Of a stretch of 64,000 nucleotides of DNA, positions 30,536 to 39,035 are shown in pieces. The stretch is from positions 781,504-845,503 of the forward strand of contig OY282355.1 in the NCBI GenBank assembly GCA_958295525.1, read 5' to 3'. The stretch comes from an uncultured Dehalococcoidia bacterium. GTDB lineage: Bacteria; Chloroflexota; Dehalococcoidia; Lucifugimonadales; Australimonadaceae. The stretch's first letter is position 1; each line of letters begins with the position of its first letter. A program made the position numbers and the translations under genes. The notes under the pieces were generated by a model. It saw nothing but the letters and a program-made list of their open reading frames with translations. It had not been told where the DNA came from and made no database searches.

Positions 30536-31318
30536 CTAAACGGAGAAGTCGAACGCGATCTGCGGGTCGGCGTCGAACTCCACGTTCGGCCCCTCGCCGA
30601 GGCGCCCCGCGAAAGCGTCCGCGAAGAACCCGGCAAGCAACTCCCACGATTCCTCCGACGCCGCATGCCGGTAATCGTTCGGGCGCGTGCTGTTCAGCCA
30701 GCCGTGCGGCGTGTCCGCGAAAACGCGGATGCGGGCGCGCTTCCCCAGCGCCTCCAACTCCCCCCGGAACCGGCGCGCGTTCTCCAGCGGCACGAGCGGG
30801 TCGTGCTCGCCGAACCCCGCGAACATCGGCGCGCTCACCCGGGGCAGAAACGCCGGCACGCTCTCTTGCCCCGCGAACGTCGGCTCGTAGTCGCGCGGGT
30901 AGATGCCTCCGTGAAAGAAGGCGATGGCCGTCGCGTCGCGCCCCGCCGCCGAATAGACCATCGGCGTCCGCCCGCTTTGGCAGAAGCCGACGATGCCGAT
31001 CTTCGAGGCGTCCACGAACGGCAGCGTCCGCATAAACGCGATGGACTCGTCAATGTCGTCTATCGTCTGCTGGTCCGTGGGGTCGTAGCGCGCCTCCGAG
31101 CGTTCGATGGGGCCGCGCTCGCCTTCGTAGCGGTGGAACAGGTCGGAGAGGCAAGCGGCGTAGCCGTAGGAGGCCATCCGGCGGAGGATGTTCCAACTCT
31201 GCTCGACGGGCCCGTAGCGCTCGTGCAGCATCACCATCAGCGGGCGCGGGCTGTCCTCGTCGGGTTGCGCGCGCCAGAGGCGCATCCCGCTTTCCAAAAC
31301 GTGTTCGGTGATCTCCAT
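30536..31318 (-). CDS. dienelactone hydrolase family protein
   Basis: A 260-residue alpha/beta hydrolase of the dienelactone hydrolase type, which opens lactones in aromatic-ring breakdown. The nucleophile is the cysteine in VGFCQSGRT (near 140), with Asp in FGEHDPLVP (near 188) and His in DTPHGWLN (near 222). MLHERYG carries the conserved glutamate. It has no signal peptide. It lies near Rieske and LigB-type oxygenases, so a role in the same catabolism is plausible but the gene is not in an operon with them. Confidence 0.85.
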   Translation of the reverse strand: MEITEHVLESGMRLWRAQPDEDSPRPLMVMLHERYGPVEQSWNILRRMASYGYAACLSDLFHRYEGERGPIERSEARYDPTDQQTIDDIDESIAFMRTLPFVDASKIGIVGFCQSGRTPMVYSAAGRDATAIAFFHGGIYPRDYEPTFAGQESVPAFLPRVSAPMFAGFGEHDPLVPLENARRFRGELEALGKRARIRVFADTPHGWLNSTRPNDYRHAASEESWELLAGFFADAFAGRLGEGPNVEFDADPQIAFDFSV

Positions 31319-31517
31319 TCGCTCGCTCCTTTGCGGAATGCGGCAACTATACGCGAATCGCGGGCGGCAAGTTCAGTCGTTGGGGGCAGTTCACGAGCGC
31401 GGGGCGTGTTTGGGGCGCGGAATTCCCGCTCCCGGACGACGGGCGCGAATAGCCCGCGCATTGCGCTGCGGATTAGCGTATCCTTCCGCCGACTGCAACC
31501 GGGACTGAACCGGGAGG

Positions 31518-32906
31518 ATGCCGATGCTCTCCGCCGAGGACACCGATCTGCTGTGCAGGGTGGGGCCCGGGACGCCGATGGGCGAGTTGATGCGGCGCTA
31601 CTGGCTGCCCGTCGGCTATTCGTGGGAGTACGAGACCGACGGCCAGCCCCAGCGCGTCCGCGTGCTGGGCGAGGACCTCGTCGCTTGGCGCGCGTCGGAC
31701 GGAACGCCCGCTTTCACGGAGCCGCAGTGCCCCCACCGGGGCGCCGGCTTCTTCTACGGGCGCAACGAGGAGTCCGGCCTGCGCTGCGCCTACCACGGCT
31801 GGAAGTTCGACGCCTCCGGCCAGTGCGTGGATATGCCGAACGAGCCCGCCGAGAGCAATTTCCGCCGCAAGGTGCGGATCCGCGCCTACAGAGGGGCGGA
31901 CTACGGCGGCGTGACCTGGATCTATATGGGGCCTCGGCAAGACGACCCCCCCGGCGTTCCGCAGTTCGAGTGGGGGCTGACGCCGCCGGAGAACGTGAGC
32001 CACGCTCAGAAAATCGTCTACGAGTGCAACTGGATGCAGGCGCTGGAAGGCGAGTTGGACTCGACGCACGTCTATGTCCTGCACCGCCGCCTGAACGCGG
32101 ACGATTCCCCGCGCTACGGCCTCTTCCACAACGATCAGCGGGCGCGGTTCCACATCGAGGAGAAGCCCTACGGATTCACCTACGGCGCGGAGCGCAGCGA
32201 ACTCGACGGCAACGTCTACTGGCGCACCACCCAGTTCCTCTTCCCCGTCTACGGAATGTTCCCCGCGCAGGACGGCGTCGTGCCCCTCTCCGTCTACCTT
32301 CCGGTGGACGACCATCACACGCTGCATATGGGCGTTTGGTGGAACCCCGCGGGAGCGATGCCCGGAGCGGCGCAGGAGTACGGGAGGCCGCGCGAGGCGC
32401 TCGCGGAGGAGCCCGGGATGCTGGCGCCCGGCGTCGGCCCGATGAAGCCGGAGCAGCGCGGGCGGTTCTTCTCCAAGTGGTGGCCGCAGGCCGCGCCCGA
32501 CAGCGACTTTCTCATGGACGTCCGGGCGAAGCGGGCGCGGAACGCGACGGGCATCCCGACGGTGCGGCTGCAGGACTCGGCGGTCATTCACAGTATGGGC
32601 CGGATTATGGACAGGACGCGCGAGCATCTGGGCACGACGGACGTGAGCATCATTCGGGCGCGGCGTATGCTGCTGCGCGCGGCGATGCAATTGCGCGAGG
32701 ACGGAACGCCGCCGCCCGGGTCGGAGCGCCCCCAGGATTACTACGTCCGCTCGTGCGCCGCTATCCTGCCGCCCGGCGCGGACTGGGAGGCGGAATTGGA
32801 CGACTGGCACAACTGCCGGACGAGCGAGCCGCCGCGCAAAGTCGCCGAGGCGAATCGCGCGTTCAAGGAGCGCGCGCTGCCCGGAGAGCCGGCCTACCGA
32901 ACCTAG
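31518..32906 (+). CDS. Rieske oxygenase alpha subunit, first
   Basis: A 462-residue ring-hydroxylating oxygenase of the phthalate dioxygenase type. The Rieske 2Fe-2S site is CPHRGAGF and CAYHGWKF (near 72-98). The mononuclear iron site follows in EGELDSTHVYVLHRR (near 178-192), with His, His and an Asp bridge. A GGAGG site precedes the ATG. A similar oxygenase is 95 bases downstream in the same direction. No ferredoxin or reductase is adjacent, so electrons must come from elsewhere. Substrate unknown. Confidence 0.9.
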   Translation: MPMLSAEDTDLLCRVGPGTPMGELMRRYWLPVGYSWEYETDGQPQRVRVLGEDLVAWRASDGTPAFTEPQCPHRGAGFFYGRNEESGLRCAYHGWKFDASGQCVDMPNEPAESNFRRKVRIRAYRGADYGGVTWIYMGPRQDDPPGVPQFEWGLTPPENVSHAQKIVYECNWMQALEGELDSTHVYVLHRRLNADDSPRYGLFHNDQRARFHIEEKPYGFTYGAERSELDGNVYWRTTQFLFPVYGMFPAQDGVVPLSVYLPVDDHHTLHMGVWWNPAGAMPGAAQEYGRPREALAEEPGMLAPGVGPMKPEQRGRFFSKWWPQAAPDSDFLMDVRAKRARNATGIPTVRLQDSAVIHSMGRIMDRTREHLGTTDVSIIRARRMLLRAAMQLREDGTPPPGSERPQDYYVRSCAAILPPGADWEAELDDWHNCRTSEPPRKVAEANRAFKERALPGEPAYRT

Positions 32907-33000
32907 ACGCGGCGCCCTGCCGCGCTGATATGATTGCGGAGCGCGGCCACTCAGCCGCCTTGAGCCGCAGGCTTAACGCCGTAAGGCATAGGAGGGAGCG

Positions 33001-34353
33001 ATGCTGACGCAGGAAGCGAACGACCGCTACACGAAGGTCGGCCCCGGCACGCCGACGGGCGAACTGATGCGCCGCTACTGGCACCCCGTCGCAGCCGTCT
33101 CGCAGATGAACGACAAGTGGACGATGAAGACCCGCATCCTCGGCGAAGACCTCATCCTCTACAAAGACCGCTCCGGCGCGTTCGGCCTCATCGAGCCCCA
33201 CTGCGCCCACCGCCGCATGAATATGATCTACGGCATCCCCGAGGAGCACGGCGTCCGCTGCCCCTACCACGGCTGGCTCTACGACGAGACGGGGCAGTGC
33301 ATCGAGCAGCCGTACGAGGAGACGGAGGACCCGGAGGCGCGTTTCAAGGACAAGGTCAAGATGCGCGCGTACCCCGTTGAGGTGAAGGCGGGGCTGGTGT
33401 TCGCGTACCTGGGCCCCGCGCCGGCGCCGCTCGTGCCGAACTGGGACGTCTTCGCCATAGACGGCGTGATCCGCGACATCGGCCTCGCCGTCCTCCCCTG
33501 CAACTGGCTGCAGTGCCAGGAGAACTCGCTCGACCCCGTGCACCTGGAGTGGCTGCACGGCTACTGGTCGAACTTCGTCTCCGAAATGCGGAACGAGCCG
33601 GAGCGCCGGCGGACGATTCGCCGCCACGCCAAAATCGCGTTCACGGAGTACGAGTACGGCATCTACAAGCGCCGCGTGATGGAGGGCGGGTCAGAAGAGG
33701 ACACGTCGTGGCGCGAGGGGCACCCCATCATCTTCCCCTACTACCTGCGGCAAGGCGGCGACGGCTTCGACCGCTCCAAGTGGGGAATGACCGGCCCGGC
33801 CGTGCAGATCCGCGTTCCGGTGGACGACACCCACACGGCGCACTGGTGGGTGATGTGCCATCCGGCCGAGGAGGGCGCGCCCGAGCAAGCGTTCGAGTCC
33901 GTTCCCTTCTTCCAACCCCCCGTCATCGAACTGGACGCCGAAGGCCAGCCGCAGTACCTCATCCTAGACAGCAACTCGGCGCAAGACCTCGCCGCGTGGG
34001 TCACGCAAGGCGGCGTCGCCGACCGCACCGGCGAGCACCTCGGCCGCTCCGACAAGGGCGTCATTATGTTCCGGCAAATGCTGGAGGACAACATCAAGAT
34101 CGTGGAGGACGGCGGCGACCCGATGAACACGTTCCGCGAGCCGGAAGCGAACGTCTACCACGGCATGGTTACGGAGTACCCGAAGGAACTCGCCGCCAAG
34201 ATCAATCCGAACGACCTCGGCGGAACGGGAACCGGCGGAAGCGTGTACGAGCGGCAGGGCATGGCGAGCAAGTACAGCCCCATTCTGAACCGGCGCGGCG
34301 TGCAAGGCGGCGAGGACGCCTCGGAGCGGCGCAGGCTCGTGGGGCAAAATTAG
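33001..34353 (+). CDS. Rieske oxygenase alpha subunit, second
   Basis: A 450-residue paralogue of the preceding oxygenase. Both begin with VGPGTPxGELMRRYW. The Rieske site is CAHRRMNM and CPYHGWLY, and the iron site is ENSLDPVHLEWLHGYW. It lacks the usual Gly after the first CxHR. A GGAGGGAGCG site precedes the ATG. Co-directional with the first Rieske gene, the Usp gene and the LLM oxidoreductase gene, it could be part of one operon. The two oxygenases may act on different substrates or form a mixed oligomer; the sequence cannot tell. Confidence 0.9.
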   Translation: MLTQEANDRYTKVGPGTPTGELMRRYWHPVAAVSQMNDKWTMKTRILGEDLILYKDRSGAFGLIEPHCAHRRMNMIYGIPEEHGVRCPYHGWLYDETGQCIEQPYEETEDPEARFKDKVKMRAYPVEVKAGLVFAYLGPAPAPLVPNWDVFAIDGVIRDIGLAVLPCNWLQCQENSLDPVHLEWLHGYWSNFVSEMRNEPERRRTIRRHAKIAFTEYEYGIYKRRVMEGGSEEDTSWREGHPIIFPYYLRQGGDGFDRSKWGMTGPAVQIRVPVDDTHTAHWWVMCHPAEEGAPEQAFESVPFFQPPVIELDAEGQPQYLILDSNSAQDLAAWVTQGGVADRTGEHLGRSDKGVIMFRQMLEDNIKIVEDGGDPMNTFREPEANVYHGMVTEYPKELAAKINPNDLGGTGTGGSVYERQGMASKYSPILNRRGVQGGEDASERRRLVGQN

Positions 34354-34412
34354 CCCGAGCCTCCGCGGGGCGCGAACCCGGAGCCCCGGAGGCCGTAGAG
34401 GAGGAGCGACCG

Positions 34413-35357
34413 ATGTATTCCTGTGTGCTGGTTCCCCTGGACGGCTCGGACCTGTCGGCGCAGGCGCTGCCCTACGCCAAAATGGTGGCTAAATCCACCG
34501 GGGCGACGCTGCTGCTGCTTCGCGCCGTCAACTCCTACCCCCGCGAGTTGGTGCAGCCCGGCCTCGCCGCCTACCGCCGCGACGACGGCGGAATGCCCTC
34601 GTCGGAAGAGTGGGACGAGGTGCGCGACAAGATCAACGCGGGCGCCGACGAGTACCTTGCGCGGATGGCCGCCTCGGTCGAGAGCGAGGGGCTGCAGGTG
34701 GAGATCGCCCTGCGGGAGGGCTCGCCCGAGGACGTCATTATGAGCGAGGCCTCCAAAGACTCGGCCACGCTCGTGGCGATGGCCACGCACGGGCGCTCCG
34801 GCGTCGGGCGCTGGCTGATGGGCAGCGTAACCGACAGAATCGTGCGCGGCGGAGAGAACCCCACCCTCGTCATTCGCGCGCACGAAGACCGCCCGAACGA
34901 GGCGCTTCCCATCAACCGCGTCGTCATCACCGTGGACGGCTCCCCCGTGTCCGAATCCGCGGAGCCCCACGCCGTTGCGATGGCCAAGTCGCTCGGCGTC
35001 GGCATCACCGTGCTCCGCGCCGTGCCGCCCTCCAGTTACGGCGAGACGTTCGCCGAGTTCGCCCCTTCCTCCTACGCCCAGCACTTCAACGACGAAGTGA
35101 AGTCGGAGGCGCAGGGATACGTCGACGAGAAGATCCGCGAAATCAAAGCGCTCGGCATCGAAGACGTGAATGGGCGCGTCGCCGACAGCCAGCCGGGCAA
35201 CGCCATCCTCGACGAGGTCGGCGACGAGGGCGACGAGTTGGTCGTTATGGCCACGCGCGGACTCTCCGGCGTCGGGCGCTGGCTGATGGGCAGCGTAACC
35301 GACAAAGTGATCCGCCACAGCCCCGGCCCTGTGCTCGTCGTGCGGATGCCGGAATAA
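34413..35357 (+). CDS. tandem universal stress protein
   Basis: A 314-residue protein made of two Usp domains (1-150 and 160-314). Each ends in the nucleotide-binding loop: MATHGRSGVGRWLMGSVTD in the first and MATRGLSGVGRWLMGSVTD in the second, with the G-x2-G-x9-G(S/T) pattern of ATP-binding Usp. The first opens with VLVPLDGSDLSAQALPYA. GAGGAGCGACCG precedes the ATG. It lies between a Rieske and an LLM oxidoreductase gene. A general stress role is known for the family; a link to the oxygenases is only positional. Confidence 0.92.
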   Translation: MYSCVLVPLDGSDLSAQALPYAKMVAKSTGATLLLLRAVNSYPRELVQPGLAAYRRDDGGMPSSEEWDEVRDKINAGADEYLARMAASVESEGLQVEIALREGSPEDVIMSEASKDSATLVAMATHGRSGVGRWLMGSVTDRIVRGGENPTLVIRAHEDRPNEALPINRVVITVDGSPVSESAEPHAVAMAKSLGVGITVLRAVPPSSYGETFAEFAPSSYAQHFNDEVKSEAQGYVDEKIREIKALGIEDVNGRVADSQPGNAILDEVGDEGDELVVMATRGLSGVGRWLMGSVTDKVIRHSPGPVLVVRMPE

Positions 35358-35366
35358 GAGGCGCGA

Positions 35367-36254
35367 ATGGAGATAGGCGTCGCGTTCCCCAAACTGATGC
35401 CCGCGAACAACGGACGCCTCCTCGTCGAGTGGGCGCTCCGGGCCGACGCGGGACCCTTCTCCTCGCTCGCTCAGATAGACCGCCTCGTCTACGGCAACGC
35501 GGACGTCCTCGTAGCGATGGCCGCCGCCGCGGCGGTGACCGAGCGCGCGCGGCTTATGCCGACGGTGCTGATCGCTCCGCTCCGCGGCGCCGCGCTGCTT
35601 GCGAAACAGGCTGCCAGCATAGACGCCGTGTCCGGCGGGCGCCTCGTGCTGGGGCTAGGCGTCGGCTCGCGCCCCGACGACTTCGCCGCCGCCGAAGCGC
35701 CGATGGCGCGGCGCGGCAGGCGGTTCGAGGAGCAGATCGCGGCGATGCGCCGCGCCTGGGCCGGCGAGCCGTTCAGCGAAGGCGTCGGCCCCATTGGCCC
35801 GGCGCCCGCCCGCAAAGAGGGGCCGCCGTTGCTGATCGGCGGGCGTTCGGAAGCCGCGCTTCGCCGCTCCGGCAGGCTCGGCGACGGCTACATCGCGGGG
35901 AGCGCGGGCAGCGCGGTCTCCAATCAGGCGCAAGAGACGCTCAACTACTACCGCGTCGTCGAGGCGGCGTGGAAGGACGCAGGCAAGCCCGGCAAGCCGA
36001 GGCTCGTCGCGGGCCTCACCTGCGCATGGGGCGCCTACGGCGCGGCGCGAACCGCCGAGTCCATTCGCGCCTACTACGCCTTCCGCGGCGAGGCCGCCCG
36101 AACGATGGATGTGCAGGTTCCCTCCACCGCCCAAGCGCTGCGCGACGCCGTCCGCGCCTACGAGGACATCGGCTGCGACGAACTCATCCTCGAGCCCGGC
36201 CTCGCCGACCTCGACCAGATAGACCGCCTCGCCGACTTCGTCGCCGGCCTGTGA
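35367..36254 (+). CDS. LLM class flavin-dependent oxidoreductase
   Basis: A 295-residue luciferase-like enzyme. MEIGVAFPKLMPANNGRLL opens the barrel, LGLGVGSRPDDF (near 93) contacts the flavin, and RRFEEQIAAMRRAW and PPLLIGGRSEAALRR are family signatures. These enzymes use FMN or F420 to oxidise or monooxygenate diverse organics and are strongly expanded in SAR202-like genomes. It starts nine bases after the Usp gene. Cofactor choice is not clear from sequence. Confidence 0.87.
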   Translation: MEIGVAFPKLMPANNGRLLVEWALRADAGPFSSLAQIDRLVYGNADVLVAMAAAAAVTERARLMPTVLIAPLRGAALLAKQAASIDAVSGGRLVLGLGVGSRPDDFAAAEAPMARRGRRFEEQIAAMRRAWAGEPFSEGVGPIGPAPARKEGPPLLIGGRSEAALRRSGRLGDGYIAGSAGSAVSNQAQETLNYYRVVEAAWKDAGKPGKPRLVAGLTCAWGAYGAARTAESIRAYYAFRGEAARTMDVQVPSTAQALRDAVRAYEDIGCDELILEPGLADLDQIDRLADFVAGL

Positions 36255-36282
36255 GGGAGAGCGCGTAGCGCATCGTCATTCC

Positions 36283-36815
36283 CGCGCCCCTATCGTCATT
36301 CCCGCGTAGGCGGGAATCTCGCCCCTGTCCGCAGCGCGCAGGCGCCATCTCCCCACATCGTCATTCCCGCGCAGGCGGGAATCCCGCGGCGCGCAAGCGC
36401 CCCCTGTCCCGTCATTCCCGCGTAGGCGGGAATCCCGCGGCGCGCAAGCGCCCCCTGCCCCGTCATTCCCGCGTAGGCGGGAATCCCGCCCCTGGACGGG
36501 GCGCGCATCGCATCGTCATTCCCGCGTAGGCGGGAATCCAGGACGGTGCGCGCATCGGCGGGGTACGCCGACTGCGCGGCGCAGGGCGATGGCGCCATCT
36601 CCCCGTCCCGTCATTCCCGCGTAGGCGGGAATCTCGCCCCGTCGCGCCCGCGCCCCGGTGGGGTTCCCGCATGCGCGTGAGGCGCGCCCTATCGTCATTC
36701 CCGCGTAGGCGGGAATCCAGCAGCGCGCAAGCGCCGGACGATGCGCGCAGCGCATCGTCTCCAAATCACCCCCGGGGCCACGTCATTCCCGCGTAGGCGG
36801 GAATCCAATGCAAAC
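36283..36815. repeat. large array of dRS3-like palindromes
   Basis: About nine copies of ATTCCCGCGTAGGCGGGAAT and variants (one with GCAGGC) lie in one direction, separated by unequal spacers of 30-100 bases. Spacers themselves repeat phrases such as GGCGCGCAAGCGCC. This is the largest array in the window. The 36255-36893 interval holds no gene. Confidence 0.9.
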
Positions 36816-36893
36816 GCCCCGGCGGGCTCGGAAGACCTGCCGGGGCGCATCGGCGGCGATGGACGCGGACGCGGACGCGGGCGCGCCGCTTGC

Positions 36894-37118
36894 CTAACTC
36901 GCCCGTTTGACCTCCAGCGTCTCCCCTGGGGCGAGCGCCACGCGCCGCACGTTGATGCCGAGTTTCAGCAGCCAGTAGCCCAGCGTCGCCTTCGAGACGC
37001 CCAACTCCAGCGCCGTCGCCGAGAGGCCGTTCTCGTTGATCTTCTCGGGCAGCAGCCGCTCCAACGGCTGGAGGAAGCGATCCTCCACCTTCTGCATAAG
37101 CCGAGTCTTGCGCGCCAT
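36894..37118 (-). CDS. small helix-turn-helix protein
   Basis: A 74-residue protein with a helix-turn-helix: ENGLSATALELGVSKATLGY (residues 29-48), followed by WLLKLGINVRRVALAPGETL. The DNA-binding helix is likely VSKATLGYWLL. GGAGG is six bases before the ATG, and a possible promoter is at 37153-37183. The protein resembles short regulators or the DNA-binding end of recombinases, but is complete as it stands. No neighbour indicates a target. Confidence 0.7.
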   Translation of the reverse strand: MARKTRLMQKVEDRFLQPLERLLPEKINENGLSATALELGVSKATLGYWLLKLGINVRRVALAPGETLEVKRAS

Positions 37119-37152
37119 TGCAATCCTCCCGCTTCCAAAGTGTTCGGGGCGG

Positions 37153-37183
37153 ATTCTACGCCATCGCCTGACTCAATTGTCAA
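37153..37183 (-). promoter_or_regulatory. possible promoter of the helix-turn-helix gene
   Basis: On the minus strand, TTGACA (37183-37178) and TAGAAT (37158-37153) are separated by 19 bases, slightly longer than ideal. Transcription would begin about 28 bases before the start codon. The region 37119-37489 otherwise holds an AT-rich patch and one dRS3-like repeat near 37343. Confidence 0.4.
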
Positions 37184-37489
37184 GTCTCGGCATACGAGGT
37201 TTCCATTCTTTTGTGTAGACAAAGTATAAGAAACGTACAGAACACGCCTAACTCTGGCTGCTCTCCACATCCGGCGGGCGCGGCTTCCGCCTGCGCGGGG
37301 AACGTCGAGACACGGGGGCGGGAACGGCGCTGCGCTCCCCTACCGTCATTCCCGCGTAGGCGGGAATCCAGGAACATGGAGAACTGATGGGAGCGGCCTA
37401 CCGCCTTCTGCTACAATCCTCGCTACGCTCCGCCGCGCGCCCTACCCCCAAGATCGGCGGGGCGATTCCTATGCGCCGGAGGCCCCGCC

Positions 37490-37981
37490 CTGATCGCCGA
37501 TACGCTCGCCGCCCTGCCCGACGGACTGATCGTCTTCCTAACCGCGATGCTCCCTATCGGCGAACTCCGCGCCTCCGTGCCGCTCGCCATCGTCTCATTC
37601 GATATGCCCTGGCCGCAGGCGCTCGGCCTCTCCGTCGCCGGCAACTTCCTCCCTATTCCGTTCGTTCTCTACGCCCTCCGGACGCTTGGGGCGAGGATCG
37701 AGGCGCAGCAGCACGTCGCCGCCCGGATCCTTCGATGGCGCACCGCCCGCATTGAGCGCTCGTGGGGGCCTCGCGTCCGCCGCTACGGATTCCCCGCCAT
37801 CGCCCTCGCCGTCGCCATCCCTCTCCCCTTCACCGGCGCGTGGACGGGCGCGCTCATCGTCTGGACGCTCCATGAACCCGCGCGCCGGGGGCTCCTCGCA
37901 ATCGCGCTCGGCATAGCCGTCGCAGGAATCGTCGTGACCGCGCTCACCATCGCCGGCGTCGAACTCATCCGCCTCACCTGA
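37490..37981 (+). CDS. small multidrug export family membrane protein
   Basis: A membrane protein of the COG2426 small multidrug-export group, about 163 residues. LIVFLTAMLPIGELRASVPL, LSVAGNFLPIPFVLYALRTL, AIALAVAIPLPFTGAWTGAL and a last helix AIALGIAVAGIVVTALTIAG are the membrane segments; the two ELR/P-rich re-entrant motifs are typical. The first ATG (37547) would cut off the first half of helix 1. A CTG at 37490, seven bases after GGAGG, gives the full helix and is my choice. Transport activity has been proposed for the family but is poorly tested. Confidence 0.7.
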   Translation: MIADTLAALPDGLIVFLTAMLPIGELRASVPLAIVSFDMPWPQALGLSVAGNFLPIPFVLYALRTLGARIEAQQHVAARILRWRTARIERSWGPRVRRYGFPAIALAVAIPLPFTGAWTGALIVWTLHEPARRGLLAIALGIAVAGIVVTALTIAGVELIRLT

Positions 37982-38047
37982 AGCGCTTGAGGGGTAGAAT
38001 GGGAGGCGCGCCCTACACTCTCATCTCTCTCCCGCCCAGCGGGAGAG

Positions 38048-38185
38048 GGGAGCGAGATTCCCGCCTACGCGGGAATGACGGGATGCGCTGAGTGCCACGT
38101 CCGGGGCGAGGTTCCCGCCTACGCGGGAATGACGCGATGCGCTGAGCGCCACGTCCGGGGCGGGATTCTCGCCTACGCGGTCAGG
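38048..38185. repeat. three dRS3-like repeats
   Basis: Three copies in the GATTCCCGCC...GGGAATGAC orientation, each about 52 bases apart and preceded by GTCCGGGGCG or similar; the third is imperfect (GATTCTCGCC). Confidence 0.8.
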
Positions 38186-38241
38186 ACGGGCGATTTGCTG
38201 ATGCGCGGGCAGGACGATTTGCCAATGCAAGGAGGGCGGGC

Positions 38242-38733
38242 GTGAATCCCTGGCGGAAAACGAAACGAAACCACGGCCTCGAGCACGCGACCATCGCGCT
38301 CCTGCTCGGGCGCCCGTCGGGGGCCGGAAGGCCGGTCGCGGGCTACTCCATTCCCGGCGGCTTCTTCGTGGTCGGCGACCTCCCCAGCGGCCACGTCGAG
38401 GACGCCGCCCGCGACGCGCTCCGCCTGATGCAGGAAGGCGACCGCGGCCTGGCGGTCTCGCCCTTCTGCGGAACGACCATCCTCGTGACCGCCGCGCTCG
38501 CAACCGCCGCGTCCGTCGGCGGCTATCAGCGCGCCGGAGGCGGCATGCGCGGATTCAACCGCGCCTTCTCCAACACGGCGATGGCCATCGTCGCCGCGAG
38601 GCCGCTCGGCCGCATCGTTCAGGAGCGCTGCACCACCTCCGCCGACGTCGGATCGATGGCCATCGTCCGCGTCACGCCGAAACGCCTCGGCTCCGTCCGC
38701 GTCCACTGGATCAGCACGAGGTTCGAGGGCTAA
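38242..38733 (+). CDS. DUF6391-like protein
   Basis: A 163-residue protein of unknown function resembling DUF6391 proteins of Chloroflexota and cyanobacteria. NHGLEHATIALLLGR near residue 10 carries the conserved E-H-A-T motif. YSIPGGFFVVGDLPSGHVED follows, and FCGTTILVTAALATAASVGG is a hydrophobic stretch. The E-H-A-T motif resembles metal-protease-like sites, but this is untested. The GTG at 38242 has AAGGAGGG upstream. The last 49 codons are repeated exactly after the stop codon. Confidence 0.65.
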   Translation: MNPWRKTKRNHGLEHATIALLLGRPSGAGRPVAGYSIPGGFFVVGDLPSGHVEDAARDALRLMQEGDRGLAVSPFCGTTILVTAALATAASVGGYQRAGGGMRGFNRAFSNTAMAIVAARPLGRIVQERCTTSADVGSMAIVRVTPKRLGSVRVHWISTRFEG

Positions 38734-38883
38734 GCCGTCGCCGCGAGGCCGCTCGGCCGCATCGTTCAGGAGCGCTGCACCACCTCCGCCGACGTCGGAT
38801 CGATGGCCATCGTCCGCGTCACGCCGAAACGCCTCGGCTCCGTCCGCGTCCACTGGATCAGCACGAGGTTCGAGGGCTAAGCC
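38590..38883. repeat. perfect 147-bp tandem duplication
   Basis: Positions 38590-38736 and 38737-38883 are identical. The unit covers the last 48 codons of the DUF6391-like gene, its TAA and three bases. A start of a third copy (GTCGCCGC) follows. The second copy is not translated because it lies after the stop. Confidence 0.95.
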
Positions 38884-38902
38884 GTCGCCGCCATTCCCCT
38901 TG

Positions 38903-39005
38903 CCCGTCGTTCCCGCGCAGGCGGGAACCTCGCCCCCTTGCTCCGTCGTTCCCGCGCAGGCGGGAACCTCGCCCCCCCTGTCCCGTCGTTCCCGCGCAGG
39001 CGGCG
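38903..39005. repeat. three dRS3-like repeats of the GTTCCC type
   Basis: Three copies of CGTTCCCGCGCAGGCGGGAA with spacing of about 45 bases, the last truncated at its right side. Along with the duplication above, they fill the interval 38734-39035. Confidence 0.85.
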
Positions 39006-39035
39006 GGGCGTCCCACCGCAGACGCTCCCCCTACC

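Noticed and set aside
36283-36815. Possible CRISPR array
   Set aside because: The repeats are palindromic, unequally spaced, variable in the centre and scattered throughout the window; spacers repeat each other and no cas gene is present.
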